Assembly (NCBI GenBank): GCA_963717765.1
Contig: CAVQWX010000007.1
Span: forward strand, 248,001 to 312,000
Origin: JACDER01 sp963717765
Lineage (GTDB): Bacteria > Actinomycetota > Thermoleophilia > Gaiellales > Gaiellaceae
Reading direction: 5' to 3'
DNA length: 64,000 nt
Part shown: positions 1 to 8,195 of the stretch, one piece after another
How positions within the stretch are numbered: the first letter of the stretch is position 1
How the letters are laid out: each line of letters starts with the position of its first letter
Position numbers and translations under genes: made by a program
The notes under the pieces: model-generated
Seen by the model: only the letters and a program-made list of their open reading frames with translations
Told to the model about the DNA's origin: nothing
Databases searched by the model: none

Positions 1-1
1 G

Positions 2-388
2 AAGACCGCGGTCATCTTCGACTACCAGGCCGCGAACGGCGAGGGGGGCGTCGCGGATGTCCTCGAGCGGCTCGGGCAGCTGTCGTACCAGGAGCTCCTC
101 GAGTCGGAGGAGCTGGCGGAGGTGCTCGGCTATCCGCGCAGCGTCAATCCACTCGACTACGCCGTCACTCCGCGGGGGCTGCGCGTGCTCTCGCAGATCC
201 CGCGGCTGCCCGACAACGTCGCGCGCCGCGTCGTCGCGAACCTCGAAGGGCTCGACGCCATCCTTCGCGCGTCCAGCCGCGAGCTCGAGGCGGTCGAGGG
301 CGTCGGGCAGGCGCGGGCGCGCGAGATCCGCGAGGGGTTGCGCCGGCTGCAAGAGCACAATCTCGTGGACCGTTACCTCCAGTTGTAG
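2..388 (+). CDS. disA: DNA integrity scanning protein DisA, C-terminal part (cut by window edge)
   Basis: The reading frame is open from base 2 and ends at TAG 386-388, giving 128 residues of the C-terminal half. DisA is a diadenylate cyclase that makes c-di-AMP and scans DNA for branched structures. The N-terminal cyclase domain lies outside the window. What is visible is the linker helix region followed by a helix-hairpin-helix DNA-binding module: the stretch around NLEGLDAIL and the hairpin VEGVGQARAREI. The protein ends shortly after in a basic helix. It is followed by a palindrome and then carD, in the DisA-IspD-IspF-SigH cluster order known from Bacillus, which supports the identification. 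Only the missing 5' end is uncertain. Confidence 0.88.
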   Translation, partial: KTAVIFDYQAANGEGGVADVLERLGQLSYQELLESEELAEVLGYPRSVNPLDYAVTPRGLRVLSQIPRLPDNVARRVVANLEGLDAILRASSRELEAVEGVGQARAREIREGLRRLQEHNLVDRYLQL

Positions 389-395
389 GTGCCGC

Positions 396-427
396 TTTCC
401 AGGGATTTTTTCCAAAATCCCTGGAAA
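396..427. terminator. Perfect 14-bp inverted repeat between disA and carD
   Basis: Bases 396-409 are the exact reverse complement of 414-427, with a 4-nt loop TTCC, starting 8 nt after the disA stop. The arm is AT-richer than the surroundings. Position suggests a disA terminator, but the right arm is not followed by a clean T tract, only GTGGCGTTTT. A regulator-binding palindrome for the carD promoter just downstream (-10 near 453-458) is the alternative. Confidence 0.45.
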
Positions 428-452
428 AGTGGCGTTTTCAAGCGGTTTCAGC

Positions 453-458
453 TATACT
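453..458 (+). promoter_or_regulatory. Probable -10 box of carD
   Basis: TATACT matches the -10 consensus at five of six positions and lies about 72 nt before the carD start. No convincing -35 is present 16-18 nt upstream (TGGCGT). Because CarD-type regulators stabilise RNA polymerase at weak promoters, a poor -35 is not disqualifying. Basis: sequence match only. Confidence 0.35.
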
Positions 459-529
459 GGAAGCGTTCCGCCGGCGAGTGTCACAAGTCGCCGGCGTTTT
501 TGGCGAATACGGGCGAAAGGGAGGGTCGC

Positions 530-1057
530 TTGTACAAGGTCGGCGACAAGGTCGTGTACCCCCACCACGGTGCTGGAACCGTGGTCAAGAAGGAAGAGCG
601 CGAGGTGCTCGGCCAGCAGCGCGAATACCTCACGATCAAGATCCTGCACAACGACATGACGGTCAACGTGCCCTGCGAGAACGTCGAGAAGGTCGGTCTT
701 CGCAAGGTCATCGACGAGGCGATGGTCGAGCAGGTGGTGAAGGCACTCACCGGCAACGGCACAGTCATGCCCAAGAACTGGAACCGGCGGTTCAAGCACA
801 ACCGCGACAAGATGAAGACGGGGGACATCTTCGAGCTGGCCGAAGTCGTCCGCAATCTCTCGCTACGCGACCACGAGAAGGGTCTGTCCACGGGCGAGAA
901 GCAGATGTTCGTGAAGGCCAAGAAGATCCTCTCGAGTGAGCTGATGTACGCCAAGGACATGGACGAGGAGGAGGCCGCCCTCTGGCTCGAGGACGTTCTC
1001 TCCGGCGTCGGCGTCAAGAAGACGAAGAAGAAGGCAAAGGTCGGCGCAGGCGCCTAG
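530..1057 (+). CDS. carD: CarD family transcriptional regulator
   Basis: 175 residues. The start is taken as TTG 530 because an AAAGGGAGG ribosome-binding site (516-524) sits 5 nt upstream and the conserved N-terminus YKVGDKVVYPHHG begins immediately. The frame is open further upstream but without a better start. CarD binds the RNA polymerase beta subunit through its N-terminal Tudor-like domain (residues ~1-60) and contacts promoter DNA with its helical C-terminal domain, here including the PKNWNRRFK segment that carries the conserved tryptophan used to wedge open the promoter bubble. The tail is a lysine-rich KKTKKKAK stretch. carD upstream of ispD is typical of actinobacteria. Confidence 0.93.
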   Translation: MYKVGDKVVYPHHGAGTVVKKEEREVLGQQREYLTIKILHNDMTVNVPCENVEKVGLRKVIDEAMVEQVVKALTGNGTVMPKNWNRRFKHNRDKMKTGDIFELAEVVRNLSLRDHEKGLSTGEKQMFVKAKKILSSELMYAKDMDEEEAALWLEDVLSGVGVKKTKKKAKVGAGA

Positions 1058-1066
1058 CAGGAGGAT

Positions 1067-1810
1067 TTGGCGGGATACGGTCTGTGCCGTCAGGCCGCAC
1101 CGCGGAGCGTCCTGACGACGAGCAGCATCCCACCAAACCCTCGCGGCGTCTGGGCGGTCATCGTCGCGGCCGGCCGCGGGGAGCGGCTCGGCACGGAGCA
1201 TCCAAAGGCGTTCGCCAAGCTGGGCGACCGTCCACTGCTGGCCGAGAGCCTGGAGCGGCTCGACTCGAGCGAGTGGATCGAGGAGATCGTCGTTGTCGCT
1301 CCGGCCGGGTGGGAGGAGCCGGCGATCCTGCTGGCGGAGGAGCTCGGGTGCTCGAAGGTGAGCTCGTGCGTAGCCGGCGGCGCCACGCGCGGTGATTCCG
1401 TCCGCGCAGGCGTGCGCGAGGTGCCCGACGGCGCCGCGGTGATCCTCGTCCACGATGCGGCGCGCCCGCTGCTTCCGGAAGGAGTCGTCGAGCGCCTGCT
1501 CGCGCCGCTCGCCGAGCACTGGGACGGCGCCGTCCCGGGCCTGCCGGTGGCCGACACGGTCAAGCGCGTTCGCGGGGACGAGGTGGCCGAGACGTTCGAC
1601 CGCGACGAGCTCGTCGCGGTGCAGACGCCCCAGGCCTTTGCGGCGGACGTGTTGCGGCGCGCGCTCGGAGGCGACGTGGCCGGCGCAAGCGACTGCTCCG
1701 CGCTGGTCGAGGCCGCGGGCGGTCGCGTGAAGGTCGTCCCGGGAGATCCGCGGCTGCTCAAGGTGACGACGGCCGAGGATCTCGAGCTCGTCGAGTCCTG
1801 GTTAGCGTGA
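1067..1810 (+). CDS. ispD: 2-C-methyl-D-erythritol 4-phosphate cytidylyltransferase
   Basis: Transfers CMP from CTP to MEP in the non-mevalonate isoprenoid pathway. The nucleotide-binding signature VIVAAGRGERLG lies near residue 30, followed by HPKAFAKLGDRPLL, and the central VHDAARPLL carries the catalytic Asp region; PVADTVKRV and VQTPQAF are further family motifs. Length is 247 aa, close to the usual 225-240. The first available start is TTG 1067, only 2 nt after AGGAGG (1059-1064). That leaves an N-terminal extension of about 28 residues, so the true start could be a downstream non-canonical codon. It is followed after one base by a PHP phosphatase gene. Confidence 0.93.
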   Translation: MAGYGLCRQAAPRSVLTTSSIPPNPRGVWAVIVAAGRGERLGTEHPKAFAKLGDRPLLAESLERLDSSEWIEEIVVVAPAGWEEPAILLAEELGCSKVSSCVAGGATRGDSVRAGVREVPDGAAVILVHDAARPLLPEGVVERLLAPLAEHWDGAVPGLPVADTVKRVRGDEVAETFDRDELVAVQTPQAFAADVLRRALGGDVAGASDCSALVEAAGGRVKVVPGDPRLLKVTTAEDLELVESWLA

Positions 1811-1811
1811 C

Positions 1812-2636
1812 GTGATCGTCGACTACCACATGCACCTCCGCAGCCCCGGCGAGGAGATCGATCACACGGTCGAGGCGGCCGAGCGCTTCGTCGAGGTCGC
1901 CGCCGAGCGAGGCGTGGACGAGATCGGGTTCACCGAGCACGTCTACTACTTCCGGCAGACGAAGAATCTTTGGGAGCACCCGTACTACGTCGAGCGCTGC
2001 GTCTACGACCTCGATGTCTATGTCGACGCTGTGCTCGAGGCGAAGCGGCGCGGCTACCCAGTCAAGCTGGGCCTCGAGGTCGACCACCGGCCGGGTCTGG
2101 AGCGCGAGACGCACGACGCGCTCGCGCCCTACCCGTGGGACTTCCTGCTCGGCTCGGTGCACGAGATCGAAGGCCATGCGATCGACTCCCGTCCGGACGA
2201 AGGGCTGTGGAAGCACTTCCCGGTCGAGGAGGTCTGGCGGCGCTACTTCATCGCCCTGAGGGGCGCCGCGCGCAGCGGGCTCTTCGACGTCCTCTCGCAT
2301 CCTGATCTGGTCAAGATCTTCGGCCGCCGCCCTTCGCCTGAGGCGGTCTTTCTCCACCACGACGAGACGGCCGACGCGATCGAGGCGGTTGGCGGGCTTG
2401 CCGTTGAGGTCTCGACCGCTGGACTGGAGAAGCCGGTCGGCGAGATCTATCCCGACCGCGGGCTGCTCGAGGCCTGCCGCGCGCGCGGGATCCCGATCAC
2501 GACCGCATCCGACGCACACGTCCCCCAAGACGTCGGTCGCGAGCTCGACAGGGCGGTCGCCCTGGCGCGGGACGTTGGGTACGAGACGGTCACCGTGTTC
2601 GACGCGCGCAAGGCACGCCAGGAGCCCCTCGGGTGA
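1812..2636 (+). CDS. PHP-domain phosphatase, histidinol-phosphatase (HisJ) like
   Basis: 274 aa, GTG start one base after the ispD stop. All PHP metal-binding motifs are in order: DYHMHL at residues 4-9, GFTEH near 40, the GLEVDH segment near 90, GSVHEIEG near 115, LSHPDLVK near 160 and SDAHVP near 235. The arrangement fits the HisJ-type histidinol-phosphatase family, which hydrolyses histidinol phosphate with a trinuclear metal centre. No histidine genes are nearby, so the substrate is not proven by context and another sugar or polyol phosphate is possible. The stop overlaps the ispF start by 4 nt, indicating translational coupling. Confidence 0.82.
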   Translation: MIVDYHMHLRSPGEEIDHTVEAAERFVEVAAERGVDEIGFTEHVYYFRQTKNLWEHPYYVERCVYDLDVYVDAVLEAKRRGYPVKLGLEVDHRPGLERETHDALAPYPWDFLLGSVHEIEGHAIDSRPDEGLWKHFPVEEVWRRYFIALRGAARSGLFDVLSHPDLVKIFGRRPSPEAVFLHHDETADAIEAVGGLAVEVSTAGLEKPVGEIYPDRGLLEACRARGIPITTASDAHVPQDVGRELDRAVALARDVGYETVTVFDARKARQEPLG

Positions 2637-3112
2637 GCGAGCTACGCATCGGCCTAGGCGTGGACGCGCATGCGCTGGTCGATGGAGTGCCGCTCGTCCT
2701 CGGCGGCGTCCGTTTCGAGCATCCGCGCGGGCTGGCCGGGCACTCCGACGGGGACGTGATCGCGCATGCGCTCGTCGACGCCGTGCTCGGCGCGGCCGGC
2801 GCGGGGGACATCGGCACTCTCTTCCCGTCGGACGATCCTGCGCTCGAGGGGATCGACTCACTGGACATGCTCCGGGAGGCGTACGCGCGCGTTCGTGGAG
2901 AGGGATGGGAGCTGGTGAACGCCGCCTGTGTGTTGATCGGCGAGGAGCCGCGCATCTCCGGCCGGCGCGAGGAGATCTCCGCCGCCCTGGCCGGCGCTCT
3001 TGAAGTGGGTGCGTCGCTCATCTCTGTGACGGCGACGACCACCGACCGGCTCGGGTTCACGGGCCGCGGCGAAGGCCTGGCCGCCGAGGCCGTCGCGCTA
3101 CTGCGCCGGTAA
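2633..3112 (+). CDS. ispF: 2-C-methyl-D-erythritol 2,4-cyclodiphosphate synthase
   Basis: 159 aa, the standard length. GTG 2633 lies in a GTGA overlap with the preceding stop. It cyclises CDP-ME 2-phosphate to MEcPP. Visible family signatures are the metal-binding GVDAHAL (D10/H12), GGVRFEHPRGLAGHSDGDV, GTLFPSDD, and the C-terminal TTTDRLGFTGRGEG which contributes to the CDP site and trimer interface. IspD and IspF catalyse alternate steps of the pathway and are co-transcribed here with the PHP gene between them. The 3' end overlaps the convergent mutY by 15 nt. Confidence 0.96.
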   Translation: MSELRIGLGVDAHALVDGVPLVLGGVRFEHPRGLAGHSDGDVIAHALVDAVLGAAGAGDIGTLFPSDDPALEGIDSLDMLREAYARVRGEGWELVNAACVLIGEEPRISGRREEISAALAGALEVGASLISVTATTTDRLGFTGRGEGLAAEAVALLRR

Positions 3113-3781
3113 CAATCCATCGCGCCGCAGCGCGGCGACGGCTTCCTCGTCGGACGGGTCCTCGCCCTCGAGCGCGGCGCGCAGAGCACGTGATCGCCGC
3201 TGGCGAAACGAGCCCTCGAACGGGCCCTGCTGGCGCAGCGGCTCGAACCGGCGGCCGCGCGAGGGACAGCCTGCGGAGAGCGGGCACGCAGAGCAGCGGG
3301 GGACGCGTGCGAGGCAGACGGTCGCCCCGAGATCCATCAGCGCCTGCGCGGAGCCCGAGCCGAACTCCATCCCGCTCCGCTCGAGCACGCGGGAGACGTT
3401 CACGTCCAGCGGCAGCACGTCGCGGCCGAGCGCGAAGCAGCCGATCGCGTCCGCCGTGTAGCGGCCGACGCCGGGAAGGTCGGTCAGGTCGTCCGGCCAG
3501 CCCTCCGAGGCGATCTGTTCGGCGGCTCGATGGAGACTGACCGCGCGCCGGTTGTAGCCGAGACCTTGCCACTCGCGGATCACGTCGGTCCGCGCAGCGG
3601 CAGCGAGCGACTCGACCGTCGGCCAGCGCTCCAGCCAGGCGAGATAGCGGGGGACCACGCGGTGGACCTGCGTCTGCTGGAGCATCACCTCGGAGACGAG
3701 GATCGCGTAGGGATCATGCGTGTTCCGCCACGGAAGGTCGCGGCCGTGCTCGGCGAACCAACTGGCGAGCTCAGCGTTCAA
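3098..3781 (-). CDS. mutY: A/G-specific adenine glycosylase (MutY), short form
   Basis: 227 aa from TTG 3781, which overlaps the end of the upstream GNAT gene. MutY removes adenine mispaired with 8-oxoguanine. The helix-hairpin-helix-GPD core is complete: SEVMLQQTQ with the catalytic Glu, LPGVGRYTADAI hairpin, and LPLDVNVSRVLER with the catalytic Asp. The [4Fe-4S] ligands follow as C-x6-C-x2-C-x5-C in CLARVPRCSACPLSAGC. The protein stops soon after, so the C-terminal NUDIX-like domain that recognises 8-oxoG in longer MutY proteins is absent or vestigial. With GNAT it forms a minus-strand pair inserted into the plus-strand isp-cysS cluster. Confidence 0.9.
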   Translation of the reverse strand: MNAELASWFAEHGRDLPWRNTHDPYAILVSEVMLQQTQVHRVVPRYLAWLERWPTVESLAAAARTDVIREWQGLGYNRRAVSLHRAAEQIASEGWPDDLTDLPGVGRYTADAIGCFALGRDVLPLDVNVSRVLERSGMEFGSGSAQALMDLGATVCLARVPRCSACPLSAGCPSRGRRFEPLRQQGPFEGSFRQRRSRALRAALEGEDPSDEEAVAALRRDGLLPAQ

Positions 3782-4616
3782 AGGCGTACTCCGCCGAATC
3801 GCAGACGAACTCGTAGCCGATGGTCTGGTAGATCCGGTTCGACGTCGGGTTCGCCAGATCGGTGTAGAGGAAGCAGTAGGAGCGGCCGTCGGCGAGAAGC
3901 TCGGCGCTGAGCTCGGCGGTGACGGCACTCGCGTAGCCGCGGCCGCGCAGCTCGGGGGGCGTGTACACCGGGCCGATCCGGATGCCGTTCGGCGTCTGGC
4001 CGCCGAACCCGGCGACCGAGACGGGCTCCACGTCGATCCAGAGCGCGAGTCCTCCGCTCGGGCCCTCGAGGCGATGCTGAACCGCGGCCTCCGCGTCTTG
4101 GTTGGGCGCTTCGGGGAGCGCTTCGACGATGAACGCCTCCATCCATTCGACGAGCAGGTCACGGTCGGCCTCGGTCGCGCGCCGCATCGCGCCGGGAGTG
4201 CCGCCCGGAACCTGCACGTCGTGCACGGCGTAGATCCCGTGTCGGCCTCGGACGCGACGCCGGACGCCGGTGAGCCCTTCCCATGCCTCGGCGAAGTCGT
4301 CTGCCTCGGGAACCCCGCCGGTCACTCCCGGAAGCTCGGGACCGCCGGCCGCGAGCTTCTCCGCCAGGAACTCGAGCGCGTCCGGAGACCGAGGGCGGCC
4401 GACGAAGAGGTTCCACGGCGGAGTCATCAGCGCCGCCGCGACGGCCTCGTTCCCGTCCTCCACCGTCCAGAGATGCGCGACGGGGTACCTGCCGGGTGCC
4501 GTCGTGAGCGTGTCGCAGATCCCGAACGGGAGGTTGTGGCGCGCTTCGTCCGCCGAGAGCAGCGGAGAGGCTGCGGCGAGGAACGCTTCGGCGCTGTCGT
4601 GCTCGCGGAGCTCCAC
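3771..4616 (-). CDS. GNAT family N-acetyltransferase
   Basis: 281 aa from GTG 4616; longer starts would run into the divergent gltX-like gene. The C-terminal ~130 residues form a GNAT fold: IGPVYTPPELRGRGYASAVTAELS carries the R/Q-x-x-G-x-G/A acetyl-CoA loop, followed by CFLYTDLANPTSNRIYQTIGY, the usual beta5-alpha4 segment. The N-terminal half is the less conserved partner domain seen in two-domain GNATs of the FR47-like kind. The substrate cannot be inferred. It is upstream of and overlaps mutY, so the two are likely co-transcribed. Confidence 0.8.
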   Translation of the reverse strand: MELREHDSAEAFLAAASPLLSADEARHNLPFGICDTLTTAPGRYPVAHLWTVEDGNEAVAAALMTPPWNLFVGRPRSPDALEFLAEKLAAGGPELPGVTGGVPEADDFAEAWEGLTGVRRRVRGRHGIYAVHDVQVPGGTPGAMRRATEADRDLLVEWMEAFIVEALPEAPNQDAEAAVQHRLEGPSGGLALWIDVEPVSVAGFGGQTPNGIRIGPVYTPPELRGRGYASAVTAELSAELLADGRSYCFLYTDLANPTSNRIYQTIGYEFVCDSAEYAFER

Positions 4617-4645
4617 GACGGGATCGTAGGTATAGCTTTCGACGG

Positions 4646-5647
4646 ATGAAGAGAGTTCGTTTCGCGCCCAGTCCGACCGGGACCCTGACCGTCGGCAACG
4701 CGCTGGGCGCAGTCGCGAACCGGGGCTTCGGCGACTGGATGCTGCTGCGGATCGACGACACCGATCCGGCCCGGAACGTGGCCGGCGGCGAGGAGGCAAT
4801 CGTCCGCGACCTCGAGTGGCTCGGCGTGGAGTGGGACGAGGGACCGGTGCGCGCGAGCGAACGCGCCGGACGCCACCGGGAAGCCGCTTCGGCGCTTCCG
4901 CAGCTCTTCGACGGCGTGATGCTCTGGCGCGAAGACGGCACGCCCACGTACCACCTCGCGAGCGTCGTCGACGACATCGACTTCGCGATCACGCACGTGG
5001 TCCGCGGGAACGACCACCGGCCGAACGAGCTCCTCCACCGGCGCCTGCACGAGGCCCTCGACTCGCAGCCGCCGGAGTACATCCACCATGGACTACTGCT
5101 CGGCGAGGACGGAAAGAAGCTGTCGAAGCGTGCCCAGGGAGCCACGGTGGCCGCTCTGCGCGAGGCCGGCATCCCCGCCGAGGCCGTGCGCGCGTACCTG
5201 GACGAGCTGGGACTCCCCCGCCACGATGTCCACTACGACCTGGGGCGGATCCGGCGTCTGTCGGTTGACACCATCGCGTCGCTCCCGGACGAGGAGCTCG
5301 CGGCCAGGGTCGGCGCGCCGGTCGAGCTCGTCCCGGCGCTTCGCGGCGCGCGCGACCTCGAGGAGGCACGGGAGACTGTCCGCGTCATCCTCGAGCCGGC
5401 TCCTGCCTCGCTCGGCGAGGAAGCCCGGCCGACCCTCGAGCGGTTCCGCGAGCTGCGCGAGCGCGCGAACGGCGGCGTCGACCACGACATGGCCAGGGCG
5501 CTGCTCCGTGAGCTGAAGGCGGTGGGCGGAGATCTGCGGGCGCTGCGGGTCGCGCTGACCGGACGCGAGCGCGGTCCGGAGCTGGCGGCGGTCGTCGCCG
5601 CGCTCGACCGGGACGAGACACTGCGGAGGATCGATGCGGCTCTATGA
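4646..5647 (+). CDS. Compact glutamyl-tRNA synthetase-like protein with altered HIGH motif
   Basis: 333 aa, against roughly 470-490 for a normal bacterial GluRS. The start of the Rossmann fold reads FAPSPTGTLTVGNAL, where ordinary GluRS has LHVGGAR, so the first His of the HIGH signature is a Thr. The KMSKS equivalent is intact as DGKKLSKR, and LLRIDDTDPARN and TPTYHLASVVDD match GluRS. The segment between about residues 90 and 100 lacks the ~100 residues that normally contain the zinc/CP1-like insertion. A helical C-terminal domain with LRVALTGRERGPEL remains, unlike GluQ-RS. A TATAGCTTT box 7 nt before ATG suggests a leaderless mRNA. It overlaps cysS by 14 nt. It may be an active minimal GluRS or a paralogue with a different role. 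Confidence 0.75.
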   Translation: MKRVRFAPSPTGTLTVGNALGAVANRGFGDWMLLRIDDTDPARNVAGGEEAIVRDLEWLGVEWDEGPVRASERAGRHREAASALPQLFDGVMLWREDGTPTYHLASVVDDIDFAITHVVRGNDHRPNELLHRRLHEALDSQPPEYIHHGLLLGEDGKKLSKRAQGATVAALREAGIPAEAVRAYLDELGLPRHDVHYDLGRIRRLSVDTIASLPDEELAARVGAPVELVPALRGARDLEEARETVRVILEPAPASLGEEARPTLERFRELRERANGGVDHDMARALLRELKAVGGDLRALRVALTGRERGPELAAVVAALDRDETLRRIDAAL

Positions 5648-6923
5648 CACGCTGACCCGCTCGAAGCGCGAGCTCCCTCCGCCGCCAGGCCCGGTGCGGA
5701 TGTACTTCTGCGGCCCCACCGTCTACGCACGCGCCCACATCGGAAACGCACGGCCGTTCGTCCTCGGCATGTGGCTGCGGAGCTGGCTGCGGGAGCGCGG
5801 CTACGACGTCACGCTCGTCCACAACATCACGGACATCAACGACAAGATCTACGCCGCTGCGCCCGGCGCGAGCGCGCAGCTGGCGGAGGAGGCGACCCGC
5901 TGGTACCTGGAGGACACGGGCGACCTCGGGCTCGGGATGGCGGACGAGACGCCCCGCGCGACCGACTACGTCCCGCAGATCGTCCGCTTCATCTCGGCGC
6001 TGATCGAGGGCGGGTTCGCCTATCCGGCCGGCGGAGACGTGTACTTCCGGGTCGCCGGCTTCTCCGACTACGGCCGCCTGTCGGGCCGGCACGACCACGA
6101 GGACGAGCTGCGCAACCCGTCAGAGGAGGAGGAACAGAACGAGCTGAAGGAGGATCCGCGCGACTTCGCGCTCTGGAAAGGGCACAAGGAGGGAGAGGAC
6201 ACTTCGTGGGAGTCGCCGTGGGGACGCGGCCGCCCCGGCTGGCACATCGAGTGCTCCGTCATGGCCGAGGAGCTGCTCGGGCCGGTCTTCGAGATCCACG
6301 GCGGTGGCGTAGACCTCGTCTTCCCGCATCACGAGAACGAGATCGCGCAGTCGCGCGCGCTCGGACACGAGTTCGCGCAGGCGTGGATGCACAACGGGAT
6401 GCTGCAGTTCATCGGCGAGAAGATGTCCAAGTCACTCGGGAACGTGAGAACGATTCGCGATTCGATCGACGGTTGGGGCCGCGAGGCAATCCTGCTCTTC
6501 TTCCTGAGCGGACACTGGGGCAAGCCGATCGACTATTCGGACGACGCGCTACGCCAGGCCCAGGCGCGGGCGGAGCGGTTTCGAGACGTCTTCCGCGGCC
6601 CGTCGGAGGCGGCCGGCGACGGTGAATGGGAGCGCTTCGCGGCTGCTCTCGACGACGACTTCAACACCCCCGATGCGCTCGCGGTGCTGCACTCCTGGCG
6701 CGATCACGAGCTTCTTCGCCGCGCCCTCGGCCTCTTTGGCCTCGCATCGCTCGCCGAGCAAGTCGACGCGCCCCTGGAGGTCGTCTCGCTCGCCGAACGC
6801 CGTCAGGCGGCGCGCGCGGGCGGCGACTTCGGTGAGGCAGACCGGCTGCGCGACGAGATCGAGCAGGCGGGCTGGGTCGTCCGCGACGAAGCCGGCGGGT
6901 TCGCGCTCGTCCCGAAGTTGTGA
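5634..6923 (+). CDS. cysS: Cysteinyl-tRNA synthetase
   Basis: 429 aa class I synthetase charging tRNA-Cys. ARAHIGNARPF holds the HIGH motif and EKMSKSLGN the KMSKS loop. The zinc ligands are visible as MYFCGPTVY, GWHIECSVMA and HHENEIAQS. The C-terminal region has the usual DALAVLH and LAERRQAARAGGDFGEADRLRDEI helices that contact tRNA. It is slightly shorter than the E. coli enzyme (461 aa) but lacks no key motif. The start overlaps the preceding gene by 14 nt and its stop overlaps rlmB by 4 nt, so gltX-like, cysS and rlmB form one operon, as in many Gram-positive genomes. Confidence 0.96.
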   Translation: MRLYDTLTRSKRELPPPPGPVRMYFCGPTVYARAHIGNARPFVLGMWLRSWLRERGYDVTLVHNITDINDKIYAAAPGASAQLAEEATRWYLEDTGDLGLGMADETPRATDYVPQIVRFISALIEGGFAYPAGGDVYFRVAGFSDYGRLSGRHDHEDELRNPSEEEEQNELKEDPRDFALWKGHKEGEDTSWESPWGRGRPGWHIECSVMAEELLGPVFEIHGGGVDLVFPHHENEIAQSRALGHEFAQAWMHNGMLQFIGEKMSKSLGNVRTIRDSIDGWGREAILLFFLSGHWGKPIDYSDDALRQAQARAERFRDVFRGPSEAAGDGEWERFAAALDDDFNTPDALAVLHSWRDHELLRRALGLFGLASLAEQVDAPLEVVSLAERRQAARAGGDFGEADRLRDEIEQAGWVVRDEAGGFALVPKL

Positions 6924-7645
6924 TCCGGGAGCTCGTCTACGGCCGCCGGCCCGTTCGTGAGGCGCTGCGCGGCCCCCGTGCCGTGTTCGAGCTCTGGGCG
7001 ACCGAGCGCGCTCTCCGATCGGAGCCGTGGCTGCAGGAGCCCGGCGCGCCGCGCCTTCAGGTCAAGCGCGAACGGGCGCTGACGGGCGCCGCCGGCACCG
7101 ATGACCATCAGGGAGTGCTCGCCTATTGCGGGCCGTACCGGTACGCGGACGGGCTCGAGCTGGCCGCGCAGCCGGAGCCGATGCTGGTGTGTCTCGACCG
7201 CGTCACTGATCCGCACAACCTCGGGGCCGTCTGCCGCAGCGTCGAGGGCGCAGGAGCGACGGGCATCGTCCTGCCCGCGCACGGGTCGGTTCGCGTGACG
7301 CCGGCGGTCTGCCGCGCTTCGGCCGGCGCTGTCGAGCACGTCGCGGTGGCGGTCGTTCCCAACCTGGCCACCTACCTCACCGAGGTCAAGGGGCCCGATC
7401 TGTGGGTCTGGGAGGCGTCCGGCTCGTCCGGCTCTCCGATGTGGCAGACGGATCTGTCCGGTGGCGTCGCGCTGGTGCTCGGTGCCGAGGGCAAGGGCGT
7501 CCGCCCGCTCGTCCGCCGCGCATGCGACGGCGCTGTATCGATCCCGCTCAGCGGGAAGGTCGAGTCGCTCAACGTCAGCGTCGCCGCCGCCCTCCTCCTG
7601 TACGAGACCGCCCGTCAGCGGGCCTCCGCCCGGGCTCATGCCTGA
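6920..7645 (+). CDS. rlmB: 23S rRNA (guanosine-2'-O-)-methyltransferase RlmB / TrmH family
   Basis: 241 aa from GTG 6920 (GTGA overlap with cysS). It is a SPOUT-class SAM-dependent RNA ribose methyltransferase. The N-terminal ~75 residues are an L30e-like substrate-binding domain starting ELVYGRRPVREALRG. The SPOUT knot motifs are complete: DPHNLGAVCRSVEGAGA (motif 1 with the catalytic Asn/Arg), ALVLGAEGKGVRPLV (motif 2) and IPLSGKVESLNVSVAAA (motif 3). Position directly after cysS matches the conserved cysS-(mrnC)-rlmB-yacP order, supporting RlmB/YacO over other SpoU-type enzymes. Confidence 0.9.
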   Translation: MIRELVYGRRPVREALRGPRAVFELWATERALRSEPWLQEPGAPRLQVKRERALTGAAGTDDHQGVLAYCGPYRYADGLELAAQPEPMLVCLDRVTDPHNLGAVCRSVEGAGATGIVLPAHGSVRVTPAVCRASAGAVEHVAVAVVPNLATYLTEVKGPDLWVWEASGSSGSPMWQTDLSGGVALVLGAEGKGVRPLVRRACDGAVSIPLSGKVESLNVSVAAALLLYETARQRASARAHA

Positions 7646-8075
7646 GCCAACTCTCTATCTGTTCGACGGCTACAACGTCCTGCACGCCGGCGAATTCCAC
7701 GGAGACGTCCGCGGGCTCACGGACACGCTCGCCAGCTTCGTCGCCGTGCGGGGGGCACGCGGCATCGTGGTCTTCGACGGCGTTGGCCGCGACGAGCAGG
7801 TCGGACCGCTCGAGGTGCGCTACGCCGAGAACGCGGACGCGCTGCTCGAACGGCTCGCGTCGGAGCACCGAGGCCGCGAGCGGGTCTGCCTCGTCTCGTC
7901 CGATCTCGCCGTGCGCGGTACCTCCGGACAGGAGGTCGCACACCTCAGCTCGCGCACGTTCGTCCGTGATCTCGAGCCGACCCAGCACTCCGAATCGAGG
8001 CCCGCGCAGCTCGGCGACCGGCTCGATCCGGAGACCCGCGAGCGCCTGGAGCGTTTGCGTCGAGGCGAACACTAG
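7638..8075 (+). CDS. NYN domain RNase, YacP/Rae1-like
   Basis: 145 aa from ATG 7638, overlapping rlmB by 8 nt. The N-terminal YLFDGYNVLHAG holds the first acidic residue of the NYN (PIN-like) nuclease fold; further acidic positions are in IVVFDGVGRD, YAENADALLE and CLVSSDLAVRG. In Bacillus the counterpart (YacP, Rae1) is a ribosome-associated endoribonuclease, and it occupies the same place between rlmB and sigH. The central part is shorter than in Bacillus (~170 aa). Function is inferred from family and synteny. Confidence 0.8.
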   Translation: MPEPTLYLFDGYNVLHAGEFHGDVRGLTDTLASFVAVRGARGIVVFDGVGRDEQVGPLEVRYAENADALLERLASEHRGRERVCLVSSDLAVRGTSGQEVAHLSSRTFVRDLEPTQHSESRPAQLGDRLDPETRERLERLRRGEH

Positions 8076-8097
8076 TTCGCCAACGCACAAATTGCCC

Positions 8098-8126
8098 TTG
8101 CCAGGTCCGGACCTCGGTGCTATCTT
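8098..8126 (+). promoter_or_regulatory. Predicted sigH promoter
   Basis: TTGCCA at 8098-8103 and TATCTT at 8121-8126 are separated by exactly 17 nt, a good housekeeping-sigma arrangement in the 120-nt gap before sigH. It predicts a leader of about 60 nt. Confidence 0.55.
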
Positions 8127-8195
8127 CTGGCTCAACTTGAGATTGAGGGACGAGGGGAGCCGTTCCGATATTTCCCTGCAGATCCTGTCGAAACC

